64,000 nucleotides of DNA from Jannaschia rubra (GTDB lineage: Bacteria > Pseudomonadota > Alphaproteobacteria > Rhodobacterales > Rhodobacteraceae), in the NCBI RefSeq assembly GCF_001403735.1, contig NZ_CXPG01000021.1, forward strand, positions 186,001 through 250,000, in the 5' to 3' direction. Positions 9,401 to 19,353 of the stretch are shown here, one piece after another. The notes beneath the pieces are model-generated. The model ran no database searches. It was not told the DNA's origin and saw only the letters and a list, made by a program, of their open reading frames with translations. Made by a program: the position numbers and the translations under genes. Each line of letters starts with the position of its first letter. Within the stretch, counting starts at the first letter, position 1.

Positions 9401-10279
9401 ATGAACGACACGCTGCGCGGCGCGGCTCTGATGGTCGGCTCGATGGCCTGTTTCGCGGTGGAGGACGGGCTCATCAAAGGGCTTTCGGGGGCGTTTCCAC
9501 CCGCGCAGATCATCTGGATGCTGGGCCTGGGCGGGGCGCTGGCCTTCGCCCTCTGGCTGGTGCTCAGCCGGCAGCGGGTCTGGTCGGCGCACTACCTGCG
9601 CCCGCAGGTCCTGCTGCGGACAGGGTTCGAGGTTCTGGGCACCTGCTGCTTCGTGTCGTCGCTGGCGCTGCTACCGCTGGCGCTCGCCTCGGCCATCATC
9701 CAGGCCACGCCGCTGGTCGTGGCGATGGGCGCGGCGCTGTTTCTGGGGGCGACGGTCGGCTGGCGCCGGTGGCTGGCAATCCTTGTGGGATTCGCGGGCG
9801 TTCTCATCATCATCCGGCCCGGCGGCGCGGGTTTCGACCCGGCCACGCTGCTCGCGGTGGCGGGGATGCTTGGGCTGGCGGGCCGCGACCTTGTGACGCG
9901 GACGATGCCCGGCGCGGTGTCGGGCGCGCGGCTGTCGCTGCATGCCTTCGCGGCGCTGGTTCCCGGCGGCCTCCTGCTGCAATGGGCCTTGGGGGCGCCG
10001 CCGGTCATGCCGGACGCAGGGCAGTTCGGCCTGCTTGCCGTCTGCGTCTGCATCGGAATGGCGGGCTATCTGACCATCGTGGCGGCCACGCGGCTGGGCG
10101 ACATCTCGGTCGTGTCGTCGTTCCGGTATTCGCGGATGCTGTTCGCGCTGGTCGTGGGCGGCATCGCCTTCGGCGAGCGGCCGGACATCGCCACCATTCT
10201 GGGCGTCATCATCGTGATCGGCTCCGGAGTCTTTACCCTGCTGCGCGAGGCGCGGTTGCGCACCGCTTCCCAAGCGTAG
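9401..10279 (+). CDS. DMT superfamily (EamA) transporter
   Basis: A 292-residue inner-membrane protein with about ten hydrophobic segments arranged as two EamA repeats of five helices, the architecture of the drug/metabolite exporters (RhaT/YdcZ-like). The first repeat starts at LRGAALMVGSMACFAVED and the second at LLAVAGMLGLAGRDL. The ends of both repeats carry the conserved GFAGVLIIIRPG and GVIIVIGSG patterns. Substrates of this family are diverse (amino acids, purines, osmolytes) and cannot be assigned. It lies directly after the Fur/Mur gene and before eno, with 42 bases to the latter. Confidence 0.88.
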   Translation: MNDTLRGAALMVGSMACFAVEDGLIKGLSGAFPPAQIIWMLGLGGALAFALWLVLSRQRVWSAHYLRPQVLLRTGFEVLGTCCFVSSLALLPLALASAIIQATPLVVAMGAALFLGATVGWRRWLAILVGFAGVLIIIRPGGAGFDPATLLAVAGMLGLAGRDLVTRTMPGAVSGARLSLHAFAALVPGGLLLQWALGAPPVMPDAGQFGLLAVCVCIGMAGYLTIVAATRLGDISVVSSFRYSRMLFALVVGGIAFGERPDIATILGVIIVIGSGVFTLLREARLRTASQA

Positions 10280-11598
<1,319 letters not shown>

Positions 11599-11599
<1 letters not shown>

Positions 11600-12957
11600 T
11601 GGCGGGCGTGGACGACAGCATCACCCTGGAGAGACCGGCGCGCCGCGGGCTGTCCACCGGGTCCGGCTCCGCCGCGTTCGACCGCACCGAACTGCTGCGG
11701 CGGCGATTGTCGGACTTCATATCGGTCGAGAAGGGGCAGAAGACGGCGCATGTCACGCGTCGCGTCCTGGTCGTCGTCGCCGCGGTGACGATGACCGTCT
11801 TCGGCGCCTCGCCCCTGATGCTGCCGATCGCGGCGGTGTTCCTCGTGATCGACATGATCTACGGCCGGCAGGTCGCGCAGGTCTCCGTCCGGCCCGCGCC
11901 CGAGGTCGGCGACCTGACCAGATTGCGCGTCCTGCACGCGATGACGATGCTCTGTCTCGCGGCGATGATCGTGGTCAACGCCTTCCACGGCACGAACGTG
12001 TCACAGAACGCCGCGGCGCTTCTGCTGTTCGCGTTCTCCATGAACTGCATCGGGCATGACAGCCGTTCCGCCGACGCAAGCGTCGTGACGCTGGCGATCA
12101 TCACGGTGACGATGCAGTTGATGGCTGTGGGCATCGCCCTGCAGGAAGGCCATGAGACGACCGACCAGGTGTTCCTGCACCTCGGGATGGCGATGGCCAC
12201 GCTCTATCTGATCCACGTCACGCTGGAGGCGGTGGCGACGCGCACCCATCTGATCGACCGGACGGATGAGCTGTCGCACGCCCGCACGGCCGAGACCGTC
12301 GGACGCCTTACCAGCGGAATCGCCCATGATTTCAATAATCTGCTGACTGTGATGCGGGGCAACATCGACCTGTTGGCCGAGGTTCCCGATGCCGACCGCG
12401 CCGCACTGCTCAAGGAGATCGGCGCCGCGACCGACCGCGGTGGACGCCTGGTGCGGCAGCTTCTGGACAAGGGGCGACGTCGACCGGACCGGTCCGAGAC
12501 CATCGTGCTCGACCGCTTCATGGACGATTTCGCCACCTTCGCGCGCCGCGTCCTGCCCGCGAACGTGCGGCTGGAGGTCGATGCCTCCGCCTCGCTCAGG
12601 CTCGAGACCGACCCCGCCCGGTTCGAAGCGGCGCTGCTGAACCTGGTCGTCAACTCCCGCGATGCGCTGACCGAGGGGGGGACGATCACCGTCTCGGCCC
12701 GTCGCGCCTCCGCTCCGGGCACCGACGCCAGCTTGTCGAACTGGATCGCCGTGACGGTGGCGGACGACGGCAGCGGCATGTCGCCCGAGGTTCTGGCCCG
12801 CGCGACCGAGGCCTTCCTGACGACCAAGCCGCCGGGCAAGGGCACCGGCATGGGCCTTGCGATGGTGCGCGATTTCGCGGAACGCTCGGGTGGGCGGCTG
12901 GATCTGGAAAGCGTCCCGTCGGAGGGGACGAAGGCGCGGCTTCTGCTGCCTGCCTGA
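11599..12957 (+). CDS. Membrane-bound sensor histidine kinase
   Basis: A 452-residue protein with a cytoplasmic N-terminal arm of about 50 residues, roughly five to six hydrophobic segments (about 55-88, 112-128, 136-150, 160-180, 191-207), and a kinase core. The phosphoacceptor His is H243 in GRLTSGIAHDFNNLLT, an NtrB/HisKA-type H-box. The ATPase domain has the N-box LLNLVVNSRDAL, G1 box VADDGSGMS, and G2 box GKGTGMGLAMV. No periplasmic sensor domain of any size is evident, so the sensing is probably done by the membrane segments. There is no response regulator next to it. It overlaps eno by one base. Confidence 0.88.
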
Positions 12958-12989
12958 CCGGGCGTCCTGAAATCAATGGTGGGCAATGC

Positions 12990-13412
12990 ATGACGGCGGA
13001 CGATATCATCGCGGCCCTGCGGCTGGAGCCCCACCCCGAAGGCGGCTGGTATCGCCAGACCTTCGTGGCCGACACGGCCCCCGGAACGCGCCCCGCGGGG
13101 ACGGCCATCCTGTTCCTGCTGCGCCGGGACGAGCCGAGCCACTGGCACCGGATCGACGCGGACGAGTTGTGGTTCTTCCATGCGGGCGCGCCGCTGGTTC
13201 TGTCGGTCGCCGCGACGGCGGAGGGGCCGGCGCGCGAGGTGACGCTGGGTCCGGACCTTGCAAAGATGGCGTGGCAAGGCATCGTGCCGCGCACCCACTG
13301 GCAGGCTGCGGCGACAACGGGCGACTGGTCGCTGGTCAGTTGCACCGTCAGCCCCGGTTTCCGGTTCGAAGGGTTCGAGCTCGCCCCGCCCGATTTCGAT
13401 ATTCCAAGATGA
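12990..13412 (+). CDS. Cupin domain protein, DUF985 family
   Basis: A 140-residue small beta-barrel protein. It begins with the family pattern LRLEPHPEGGWYRQTF and contains FLLRRDEPSHWHRIDADELWFFHAG, whose histidines and glutamate sit where cupins bind a metal. VPRTHWQAA and SCTVSPGFRFEGFEL follow as in other DUF985 members. The biochemical role of this family is not established in anything I can recall. It lies between the histidine kinase and the antiporter genes on the same strand, with an 18-base gap to the latter. Confidence 0.85.
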   Translation: MTADDIIAALRLEPHPEGGWYRQTFVADTAPGTRPAGTAILFLLRRDEPSHWHRIDADELWFFHAGAPLVLSVAATAEGPAREVTLGPDLAKMAWQGIVPRTHWQAAATTGDWSLVSCTVSPGFRFEGFELAPPDFDIPR

Positions 13413-13430
13413 AGAACGGATCGTAACCCG

Positions 13431-14681
13431 ATGGATTTCCTGCAGATCGCGTCCCTTCTGATCGTTCTTGCCGCGGCCTTCGGGGTGGTGAACTATCTGT
13501 TCCTCCGCCTGCCTTCGACCATCGGCATCCTGATCGTGGCGCTGGCCAGCAGCCTCGTCATCATCGGGCTGGAGTGGGTGTTCCCCGTCCTAACGGTCGA
13601 GGAAACGATGCGCGCCTTCGTTCTCAACATCGAATTCTCGGACGCGCTGCTCGAAGGGATGCTGGGCCTTCTGCTGTTCGCCGGGGCGCTGCACGTCAAG
13701 GTGGTGGACCTGCGGCGCGAGTGGCTGCTGGTGCTGCTGATGGCGACGCTGGGGGTGGGACTGTCGACGATCATCGCGGGCGTGGGGTTCAGCTGGATCA
13801 CCGGCGCGCCGCTGCTGGTCGCGCTGGTCTTCGGGGCGCTGATCTCGCCCACCGATCCGGTTGCCGTGCTGGGCGTGCTACGCGAGGCGAACCTTCCCAA
13901 GACGCTGGAAACCAAGATCGCGGGCGAATCGCTGTTCAACGACGGCGTTGGATACGTCGTCTTCCTGGTGCTCGTCGGCATCGCCTTCCCTTCGGGCGAG
14001 TCGCATGGGTCCGACCTGTCCTGGGCCGCGACCCTGTTCGTGCAGGAGGCGTTCGGCGGCGCGGCCCTGGGCGCCGCACTGGGCTGGCTGACGTTCCGCC
14101 TGATGCGGCGGATCGACGACCCGCCGCTGGAGGTCATCATCACGATCGCGCTGGCCTTCGGCGGCTATCAACTGGCGGTCTGGCTGCATGTCTCGGCTCC
14201 CATCATGGCCGTGGTCGCGGGCCTTCTGATCGGCGATGTGGGCAGCAAATACGGCATGTCCGAGGACACCCGCGCCCATGTCGACACCTTCTGGACGCTG
14301 GTGGACGAGATCCTGAACGCCATCCTGTTCCTGCTCATCGGGATCGAGGTCTTCGCCGTGGCCTTCGACGCGAGCTTCCTCATGGCGGGCCTCGCCTCCA
14401 TCGGTCTGCACCTGCTGGCGCGTTTCGCGGCGGTCTTCGTTCCAGTGCAACTGCTCAAGCCGTTCGGCCCCGATTTCGAGGACGGGATCACCAGGATCAT
14501 GACTTGGGGCGGGCTCAAGGGCGGCATCTCGGTCGCGCTGGTTCTTGCCCTGCCCGACAACGAATGGAAGCCGCTGATGCTGACCTGCACCTATATGGTG
14601 GTGCTGTTTTCGATCATCGTGCAGGGGCTGACGGTCAGCAGGCTCGCGGCCCGCGTGGGGACGACGCCGCCCCTGATCTAA
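13431..14681 (+). CDS. Cation:proton antiporter, CPA1 family (NhaP-like Na+/H+ antiporter)
   Basis: A 416-residue inner-membrane protein with about twelve hydrophobic segments. The ion-binding core is recognised by ALISPTDPVAVLGVLREA (about residues 135-152) and AGESLFNDGVGYVVFL, whose Asn-Asp pair is the transport site of CPA1 exchangers. Later segments include AGLLIGDVGS, LIGIEVF and WGGLKGGISVALVLALP. It exchanges cytoplasmic Na+ (or K+) for protons and contributes to pH and salt tolerance, which fits a marine or halotolerant lifestyle. There is no long C-terminal cytoplasmic domain. It ends six bases before the stop of the convergent HNH gene. Confidence 0.92.
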   Translation: MDFLQIASLLIVLAAAFGVVNYLFLRLPSTIGILIVALASSLVIIGLEWVFPVLTVEETMRAFVLNIEFSDALLEGMLGLLLFAGALHVKVVDLRREWLLVLLMATLGVGLSTIIAGVGFSWITGAPLLVALVFGALISPTDPVAVLGVLREANLPKTLETKIAGESLFNDGVGYVVFLVLVGIAFPSGESHGSDLSWAATLFVQEAFGGAALGAALGWLTFRLMRRIDDPPLEVIITIALAFGGYQLAVWLHVSAPIMAVVAGLLIGDVGSKYGMSEDTRAHVDTFWTLVDEILNAILFLLIGIEVFAVAFDASFLMAGLASIGLHLLARFAAVFVPVQLLKPFGPDFEDGITRIMTWGGLKGGISVALVLALPDNEWKPLMLTCTYMVVLFSIIVQGLTVSRLAARVGTTPPLI

Positions 14682-14687
14682 AGCGGG

Positions 14688-15305
14688 TCACGCCTCCAGC
14701 TCGGCATCCCAATAGAGGAAATCCATCCAGGATTCGTGCAGATGACCCGGCGGGAACTTGCGACCCGTGTTCATCAGCTCGGCCGCGCCCGGACGGCGTG
14801 GCGCGCGTCGCAAGGTGAACCCCACCTGCCGCAACGACTTCGACCCCTTGCGAAGATTGCAGCGCCCGCAGGCGGCGACGACATTCTCCCACGAGGTGAT
14901 GCCGCCGCGTGCCCGGGGCACGACATGGTCGAAGGTCAGATCCCCCCGCGATCCGCAGTACTGACAGGCGAATTCGTCGCGCAGGAACAGGTTGAACCGC
15001 GTGAAGGCCACCCGCTTCTGGGGGGCCACATAGTCGCGCAGCACGACGACCGACGGGATGCGGATGGTCGTGGTGGGGGAGCGCACGACCTCCTCGTATT
15101 CGCTGACGATGGTGACGCGGTCGAGGAACGCCGCCTTCACCGCATCCTGCCATGCCCAGAGCGACAAGGGGTAATAGGACAGCGGGCGGTAGTCCGCATT
15201 GAGGACGAGCGCCGGGAAATGCCGCAGCCCCGCCGGATTGCGGATGAATTCGGTTCTGAAGTCCGGGCCGGAACCCGGTGTCGCCGCTTCCAAAAGGGCG
15301 GACAT
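14688..15305 (-). CDS. HNH endonuclease-domain protein
   Basis: A 205-residue protein with a C-terminal HNH domain. Zinc cysteines occur in CQYCGSRGDL (about 114-117) and in ACGRCNLRKG (about 146-149). The catalytic HNH set is spread over FDHVVPRARGG, WENVVAAC and CN (His 127 is the likely general base). The N-terminal 100 residues (LVLNADYRPLSYYPLSLWAWQDA) form a conserved module that accompanies this HNH subfamily in many bacteria as an apparently stand-alone chromosomal gene. No methyltransferase or phage genes are nearby, so this is probably not a restriction enzyme. A good sigma-70 promoter precedes it. Confidence 0.9.
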   Translation of the reverse strand: MSALLEAATPGSGPDFRTEFIRNPAGLRHFPALVLNADYRPLSYYPLSLWAWQDAVKAAFLDRVTIVSEYEEVVRSPTTTIRIPSVVVLRDYVAPQKRVAFTRFNLFLRDEFACQYCGSRGDLTFDHVVPRARGGITSWENVVAACGRCNLRKGSKSLRQVGFTLRRAPRRPGAAELMNTGRKFPPGHLHESWMDFLYWDAELEA

Positions 15306-15370
15306 CGCGCGCCTCCCACAGGTCGGGGCGGCACGCGCGGTCAGGCGGGCGCGCGGCCCCTGTCGGGGGG

Positions 15371-15398
15371 ACTATATATGGGTGAAGGTCGCTGACAA
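15371..15398 (-). promoter_or_regulatory. Sigma-70-type promoter for the HNH gene
   Basis: Read on the minus strand, TTGTCA (15398-15393) and TATAGT (15376-15371) are separated by 16 bases; each matches the consensus hexamer at five of six positions. Transcription would begin near 15364, leaving a leader of about 60 bases before ATG 15305. This is the clearest vegetative promoter I see in the window. Confidence 0.6.
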
Positions 15399-15407
15399 GG
15401 GGCAAGA

Positions 15408-15424
15408 CCGGGCGTCGTCCCCGG
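15408..15424 (-). terminator. Short hairpin at the end of the esterase gene
   Basis: CCGGG (15408-15412) and CCCGG (15420-15424) flank a 7-base loop directly beyond the esterase stop codon; on the minus strand it is followed by TCTTGCCCCTTG. The stem is only five pairs, so it is a weak candidate. It would separate the esterase transcript from the HNH promoter just downstream. Confidence 0.3.
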
Positions 15425-16081
15425 TCATTCGATGCCGAAGACGTCGCGCATGAACGCCAGCGCCACCTGCAATCCGTCCGGGGCGATGCCGTGGCCGGTG
15501 CCCTTCATTACATGGGCATAGACGCGGTCGAACCCCGCGGCCTCCAGCGCCTCGGCCGCTTCGGGCAGCGACTGGACGGGCACCACCTCGTCCGCGTCGC
15601 CGTGGACCAACAGGACGGGCGGGCGGTTCAGCGCCTCCTCGGCCAGGAACTCGGGCTTGAGCAGGCGGCCCGAGAAGGCGACGATTCCGGCGAAGGCGTC
15701 CATTCGGCGGGGTGCCACGTGCAGCGCCATCATCGTTCCCTGGCTGAAGCCGAACAGAATGGTCTCGGACGCGGTCACGCCCTCGCGCTTCATGGTCCGG
15801 TCCAGCCAGACGTTGAGGTCGTCGACGGCGCGGTCCATGCCGGCCATCGCCTCCTCCTCCGACGAGCCGTCGATCCAGGGAATAGGGAACCACTGAAACC
15901 CGAAGGGCGCGCCGGCGCATGCCTCGGGCGCGTCGGGGGCTGCGAAAGCGGTGTCCGGCAGATGCGGCATCAGCGGGTCGGCCAGCCCGATCAGGTCGGC
16001 CCCATTGGCGCCATAGCCGTGCAGGAAGATCACCAGCCGTTTCGGCGCCTCCGGCCCCCGGCGTTCGGATTTCAGCGTCAT
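15425..16081 (-). CDS. Alpha/beta hydrolase, phospholipase/carboxylesterase family
   Basis: A 218-residue serine esterase of the acyl-protein-thioesterase-like group. The N-terminal VIFLHGYGANGADLIGLA supplies the oxyanion hole, GFSQGTMMAL is the nucleophile elbow, VHGDADEVVP holds the acidic residue, and GTGHGIAPDGL supplies the His. FPIPWIDGSSEEE is typical of this subgroup. No signal peptide is visible. ATG 16081 overlaps the stop of the upstream glycosylase gene (ATGA), so it is chosen over longer in-frame alternatives. The physiological substrate is unknown. The run cbiD-cobK-alkA-esterase is continuous and probably one transcript. Confidence 0.85.
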   Translation of the reverse strand: MTLKSERRGPEAPKRLVIFLHGYGANGADLIGLADPLMPHLPDTAFAAPDAPEACAGAPFGFQWFPIPWIDGSSEEEAMAGMDRAVDDLNVWLDRTMKREGVTASETILFGFSQGTMMALHVAPRRMDAFAGIVAFSGRLLKPEFLAEEALNRPPVLLVHGDADEVVPVQSLPEAAEALEAAGFDRVYAHVMKGTGHGIAPDGLQVALAFMRDVFGIE

Positions 16082-16749
16082 CGGATGCCCTCCCGCGATT
16101 TGGCATGGGCGTAGTAGGCCCAGAGCAGCCGCGCCGCAACTGCGCGCCAGGGCGACCACCGTTCGGCGATGGTGCGCATGTCGCGCTCCTTCGGGCGGTC
16201 GGGCAGATCAAGGAGCAGGCGCGCGGCTTCCTGCAACGCAAGGTCGTTGGGGGCGAAGACGTCGGCGTGGCCCAGGCTGAACATGGCGTAGATCTCGGCG
16301 GTCCAGCGGCCGATGCCGGGAACCTGCGTCAGGGTGGCGACCACCTCGTCCGTGGGCGCATGGCGCAGGGCGTCGAAGTCGATGCCGGCTTCGGCCAGTG
16401 CCCGGGCATAGCGGATCTTCTGCCGCGACAGGCCGCAGGCGCGCATGGTGTCGTCGTCCGCGGCGGCGATGGCGTGAGGGTCGTGCAGGCCCGCCGCCTC
16501 GACCCGGCCGAGGATGGCGCTGGCCGAGGCGACGGAGACCTGCTGACTGACGATGGCGCCGAGCAGCGCACGAAACCCGTCGTCGCGACGGCGCAGCGGC
16601 GGCGGCCCCGTCAGGTCGAGAGCGGCGGCCATCCGCACGTCGGCGGCGGCGAGCCACGCGGCCCCTTCGGCCACATCATCCGCGGTCGCGATGATCCGGC
16701 AGGGGTGCGGCGTGGGTGCGGACGAAGGCGATGGCCCGGTCGATGTCAT
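16078..16749 (-). CDS. DNA-3-methyladenine glycosylase II (AlkA-like)
   Basis: A 223-residue base-excision repair enzyme that removes alkylated purines. The helix-hairpin-helix is LTQVPGIGRWTAEIYAMF, followed by the Gly-Pro-Asp-type loop GHADVFAPNDLALQ with the catalytic Asp. The LLGAIVSQQVSVASASAI helix is the standard start of the HhH-GPD fold. It lacks the extra N-terminal domain of E. coli AlkA, as in many shorter bacterial homologues. The only usable ATG (16749) lies inside cobK, giving a 74-base overlap in a different frame. The first 17 residues (TSTGPSPSSAPTPHP...) look unstructured and may have arisen from this overlap. Confidence 0.88.
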   Translation of the reverse strand: MTSTGPSPSSAPTPHPCRIIATADDVAEGAAWLAAADVRMAAALDLTGPPPLRRRDDGFRALLGAIVSQQVSVASASAILGRVEAAGLHDPHAIAAADDDTMRACGLSRQKIRYARALAEAGIDFDALRHAPTDEVVATLTQVPGIGRWTAEIYAMFSLGHADVFAPNDLALQEAARLLLDLPDRPKERDMRTIAERWSPWRAVAARLLWAYYAHAKSREGIR

Positions 16750-17404
16750 GGGTCTCCTTTCCCGGCTGCAGGGGCGGCCGGTCGATGATGTGGGTCGTCA
16801 ACCCGAGGTCGTCGGCGGCATCGAGCTTGGGCGCCACCCCGCCGGCGTTCTTGGCCACGAGGTCCGTGATGCCGAGCAGGGTGAACAGCGCGCGCTCCCC
16901 TTCGCGTTCGAACGGGGGGCGGCCGGTGATCCAGGTCACGTCATCGCGATCGGGGGCGGGGTCGATGCGGCGGCAGAAGAGGGTCAGGCCGCGGTCGAGG
17001 AAAGCGTCCAGCGACCCCGGTCCGGTGGAGAGGAACACCCGCGCGCCGGGGGCCAAGGCTCTGGCAGCCGCGTCGGCGTCGGGTGCGTGATGCCAAAGCG
17101 GCCGCTTGGGCCAGGGCGGGCGGGTCAGGCGCAGATAGGGCAGGCCGAGGTCGGCGCAGACGCGGGCCGTGCGCGCGGTGATGGCGGTGGCGAAGGGATG
17201 CGTCGCGTCCAGCACCGCCGAAATGCCGGAAAGCGCCGCGCGGAACCCCGTCTCTCCGCCGAAACCACCCGTCCGCATTGGCACCTTCAGGTCCGCCGGC
17301 GCCCGCGTCGCCCCGGCGAAGGAGGCCAGCACGTCGCGGCCCGCGACCGCTGCGCAGACCCGCCGCGCCTCGGCCGTGCCGGCGAGGATCAGCACTTTAG
17401 CCAT
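16676..17404 (-). CDS. cobK: Precorrin-6A reductase CobK
   Basis: A 242-residue NADPH-dependent reductase of the corrin ring pathway. The N-terminus VLILAGTAEARRVCAAV is the family nucleotide-binding start, VLDATHPFA is the second diagnostic block, and RPPFEREGERALF followed by LVAKNAGG is the third. It starts eight bases inside cbiD. Its 3' 74 bases are shared with the glycosylase reading frame, so the last residues of CobK (about THAAPLPDHRDRG) may be under little constraint. CobK is compatible with either the aerobic or (as CbiJ) the anaerobic route. Confidence 0.92.
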   Translation of the reverse strand: MAKVLILAGTAEARRVCAAVAGRDVLASFAGATRAPADLKVPMRTGGFGGETGFRAALSGISAVLDATHPFATAITARTARVCADLGLPYLRLTRPPWPKRPLWHHAPDADAAARALAPGARVFLSTGPGSLDAFLDRGLTLFCRRIDPAPDRDDVTWITGRPPFEREGERALFTLLGITDLVAKNAGGVAPKLDAADDLGLTTHIIDRPPLQPGKETHDIDRAIAFVRTHAAPLPDHRDRG

Positions 17405-18422
17405 CCTGCGCCAGCACCCTGCCCGCGCGGTCGATGACCACGATGTCGACCTGCGCCTCGATCATGTCGGACACCCGCGCGCGCGCCTTCCGCGCAACGA
17501 TGGCGGCCAGGTCGGGCATACGGGTCGCGGCCTCCAGCGCGGTGTTGCAGTCGGTCAGGTCCTGCCCCGTCCAGTCCGAAAGCTGCGCGAAGTCGACCTG
17601 GCTGCGGCCGGAATGAAGGTCCATCGCCCCCTGCGCCAGCTTCGACAGCTTGCCGATGCCGCCGCCCACGGTCAGCCGCGGCACGGGGTGGCGGCGCAGG
17701 TACTTCAGCATCCCCCCCGCGAAATCCCCCATGTCCAGCATCGCGTGGTCGGGCAGACCGTGCAGCGCCTGCACCACCCGTTCGCTGGTGGCCCCGGTGC
17801 AGCCCGCCACATGCGGCGTGCCGGAGGCGACGGCCACGTCGATGCCCCGGTGGATCGATGCGATCCAGGCAGCACAACTGAACGGCCGCACGATGCCCGT
17901 GGTGCCCAGAATCGACAGCCCCCCCGCGATGCCCAGCCGGGGGTTCCAGGTTTTCGCCGCAAGCGCCTCGCCGCCGGGAACCGAAACAGTGACGTCAACG
18001 TCAGGCGCGCGGGCGTGGTCGGCGGCCAGCACGGCCACCACCTCGTCCATCATGGCGCGGGGGACGGGGTTGATCGCCGCCTCGCCCACGGCGATGGGCA
18101 GCCCGGGGCGCGTCACGGTGCCGACCCCCGGACCCGCGCGAAACCGCAGGCCGCCGGGCGAGGGGGCCACGCGCACCCGGATCTCCGCGCCGTGGGTCAC
18201 GTCGGGGTCGTCACCCGCGTCCTTTATGACGCCCGCCTCGACCCAGTCCGGTCCGGTCAGGACGTTGACGATGTCGAAGGTCGGCGTCTCGCCCCGCGGC
18301 AGGTGGATCGTCACGCGGGCCGGCACCGCACCCGCCCACAGCCCCGTCAGCGCCGCCTTGCAGGCGGCCGTCGCGCAGGCGCCCGTGGTCCAGCCACGGC
18401 GGAGGGTGGGTCCGGTCGTCAC
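17397..18422 (-). CDS. cbiD: Cobalt-precorrin-5B C1-methyltransferase CbiD
   Basis: A 341-residue enzyme that methylates C-1 of the corrin ring. The family signatures LRRGWTTGACATAACKAAL (residues 7-25), GEAAINPVPRAMM, LGIAGGLSILGTTGIVRPFS and GCTGATSERVVQALHGL are all present. CbiD is the anaerobic-route protein; the aerobic route uses the unrelated CobF. Its presence next to CobK and CobA in an organism with an aerobic-looking gene set suggests that CbiD stands in for CobF, an inference that needs the rest of the genome. The GTG start at 18422 puts the glycine-rich WTTG motif at the usual distance from the N-terminus. It is divergent from cobA. Confidence 0.93.
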   Translation of the reverse strand: MTTGPTLRRGWTTGACATAACKAALTGLWAGAVPARVTIHLPRGETPTFDIVNVLTGPDWVEAGVIKDAGDDPDVTHGAEIRVRVAPSPGGLRFRAGPGVGTVTRPGLPIAVGEAAINPVPRAMMDEVVAVLAADHARAPDVDVTVSVPGGEALAAKTWNPRLGIAGGLSILGTTGIVRPFSCAAWIASIHRGIDVAVASGTPHVAGCTGATSERVVQALHGLPDHAMLDMGDFAGGMLKYLRRHPVPRLTVGGGIGKLSKLAQGAMDLHSGRSQVDFAQLSDWTGQDLTDCNTALEAATRMPDLAAIVARKARARVSDMIEAQVDIVVIDRAGRVLAQDG

Positions 18423-18507
18423 CCCCCATATGTCGCATGGCGCCCGCGCGCCGCCAATGGTCGCCAGACGGCTTTCCTTGGACCGGCGGCCGCGTCATAA
18501 CCGGGGC

Positions 18508-19353
18508 ATGACGCCCATGCTCCCCTCCCACGACTGGCCGACGCTCGATGCGGGGTGGGTGTGGCTCTGCGGCGCGGGGCCGGGCGATCCGGGGCTTCTG
18601 ACGCTGCATGCGCTGAACGCGCTGCGACAGGCCGAGGTGATCGTCTATGACGCGCTCGTGCACGAAGGCATCCTCGACTGGGCGCCGCAGGCGGAACGGA
18701 TCTATGCGGGCAAGCGGGGCGGCAAGCCGTCGCACAACCAGCGCGACATCTCGCTGCGGCTGGTCGATCTGGCGCGGGCGGGGCGGCGCGTCCTGCGCCT
18801 CAAGGGGGGCGACCCCTTCGTCTTCGGCCGCGGCGGGGAGGAGGCGCAGACGCTGGTTCAGCACGGCATACCCATCCGCATCGTGCCGGGCATCACCGCC
18901 GGGATCGCGGGGCTGGCCTATGCCGGCATCCCCGTCACGCACCGCGACGTGAACCAGTCCGTCACCTTCGTCACCGGCCACGACCGGGCGGGGCTGGCGC
19001 CCACCGCGCTCGACTGGGCCGGGATCGCGCGCGGCAGCCAGGTCATCGTGATGTACATGGGCATGAAGCACATCGGCGAGATTTCCGCTCGCCTGATCGC
19101 CGCCGGGCGCGACCCGGCGGAGCCTGTCGCCGTCACCACCACCGCGACGCTGGACGACCAGCGGACCATCGAGACGAACCTGAAGAACGTCGCACAGGAC
19201 ATTGAAAACGCAGGCTTGGAGCCGCCGGCCATCATCTGCATCGGCATGGCCGTCGCGCTGCGGCAGGCGCTCGACTGGCAGGCCCACGCGCGGGGCGAGG
19301 CGCCGCGCGATCTGGACCCGCTGGGGCTCCGGCGGCCGGCCGAGACGGGGTGA
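18508..19353 (+). CDS. cobA: Uroporphyrinogen-III C-methyltransferase (SUMT)
   Basis: A 281-residue SAM-dependent methyltransferase that converts uroporphyrinogen III to precorrin-2, the branch point from heme to cobalamin. The SAM-binding loops are WLCGAGPGDPGLLTL (about 19-33) and LRLKGGDPFVFGRGGEEA, and PGITAGIAGLAYAGIPVTHRD and VMYMGMKHIGEI are conserved. No CysG-type dehydrogenase/chelatase domain is fused, so it is the stand-alone enzyme. A CATAAC -10-like hexamer ends only seven bases before the ATG. The stop overlaps the cobB start (GTGA, 19350-19353). Confidence 0.95.
   Translation: MTPMLPSHDWPTLDAGWVWLCGAGPGDPGLLTLHALNALRQAEVIVYDALVHEGILDWAPQAERIYAGKRGGKPSHNQRDISLRLVDLARAGRRVLRLKGGDPFVFGRGGEEAQTLVQHGIPIRIVPGITAGIAGLAYAGIPVTHRDVNQSVTFVTGHDRAGLAPTALDWAGIARGSQVIVMYMGMKHIGEISARLIAAGRDPAEPVAVTTTATLDDQRTIETNLKNVAQDIENAGLEPPAIICIGMAVALRQALDWQAHARGEAPRDLDPLGLRRPAETG

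Noticed and set aside
6308-9592. Antisense open frame of 1094 codons across the nucleoside hydrolase, selO and Fur/Mur genes
   Set aside because: GC-rich codon use leaves the complement open; the translation is low-complexity (His/Arg/Gly-rich), has no family motif, and conflicts with three well-supported genes.
14688-15305. HNH gene as a restriction enzyme, homing endonuclease or phage terminase part
   Set aside because: It stands alone among housekeeping genes with its own vegetative promoter and no methyltransferase, intron or phage gene nearby.
16676-16749. Frameshift in the cobK 3' end producing the glycosylase overlap
   Set aside because: Both frames end and start cleanly and CobK has its expected length, so no error needs to be assumed.
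18423-18507. Possible cobalamin riboswitch between cbiD and cobA
   Set aside because: The gap is 85 bases, far shorter than the riboswitch, and no conserved B12-box-like string is present.
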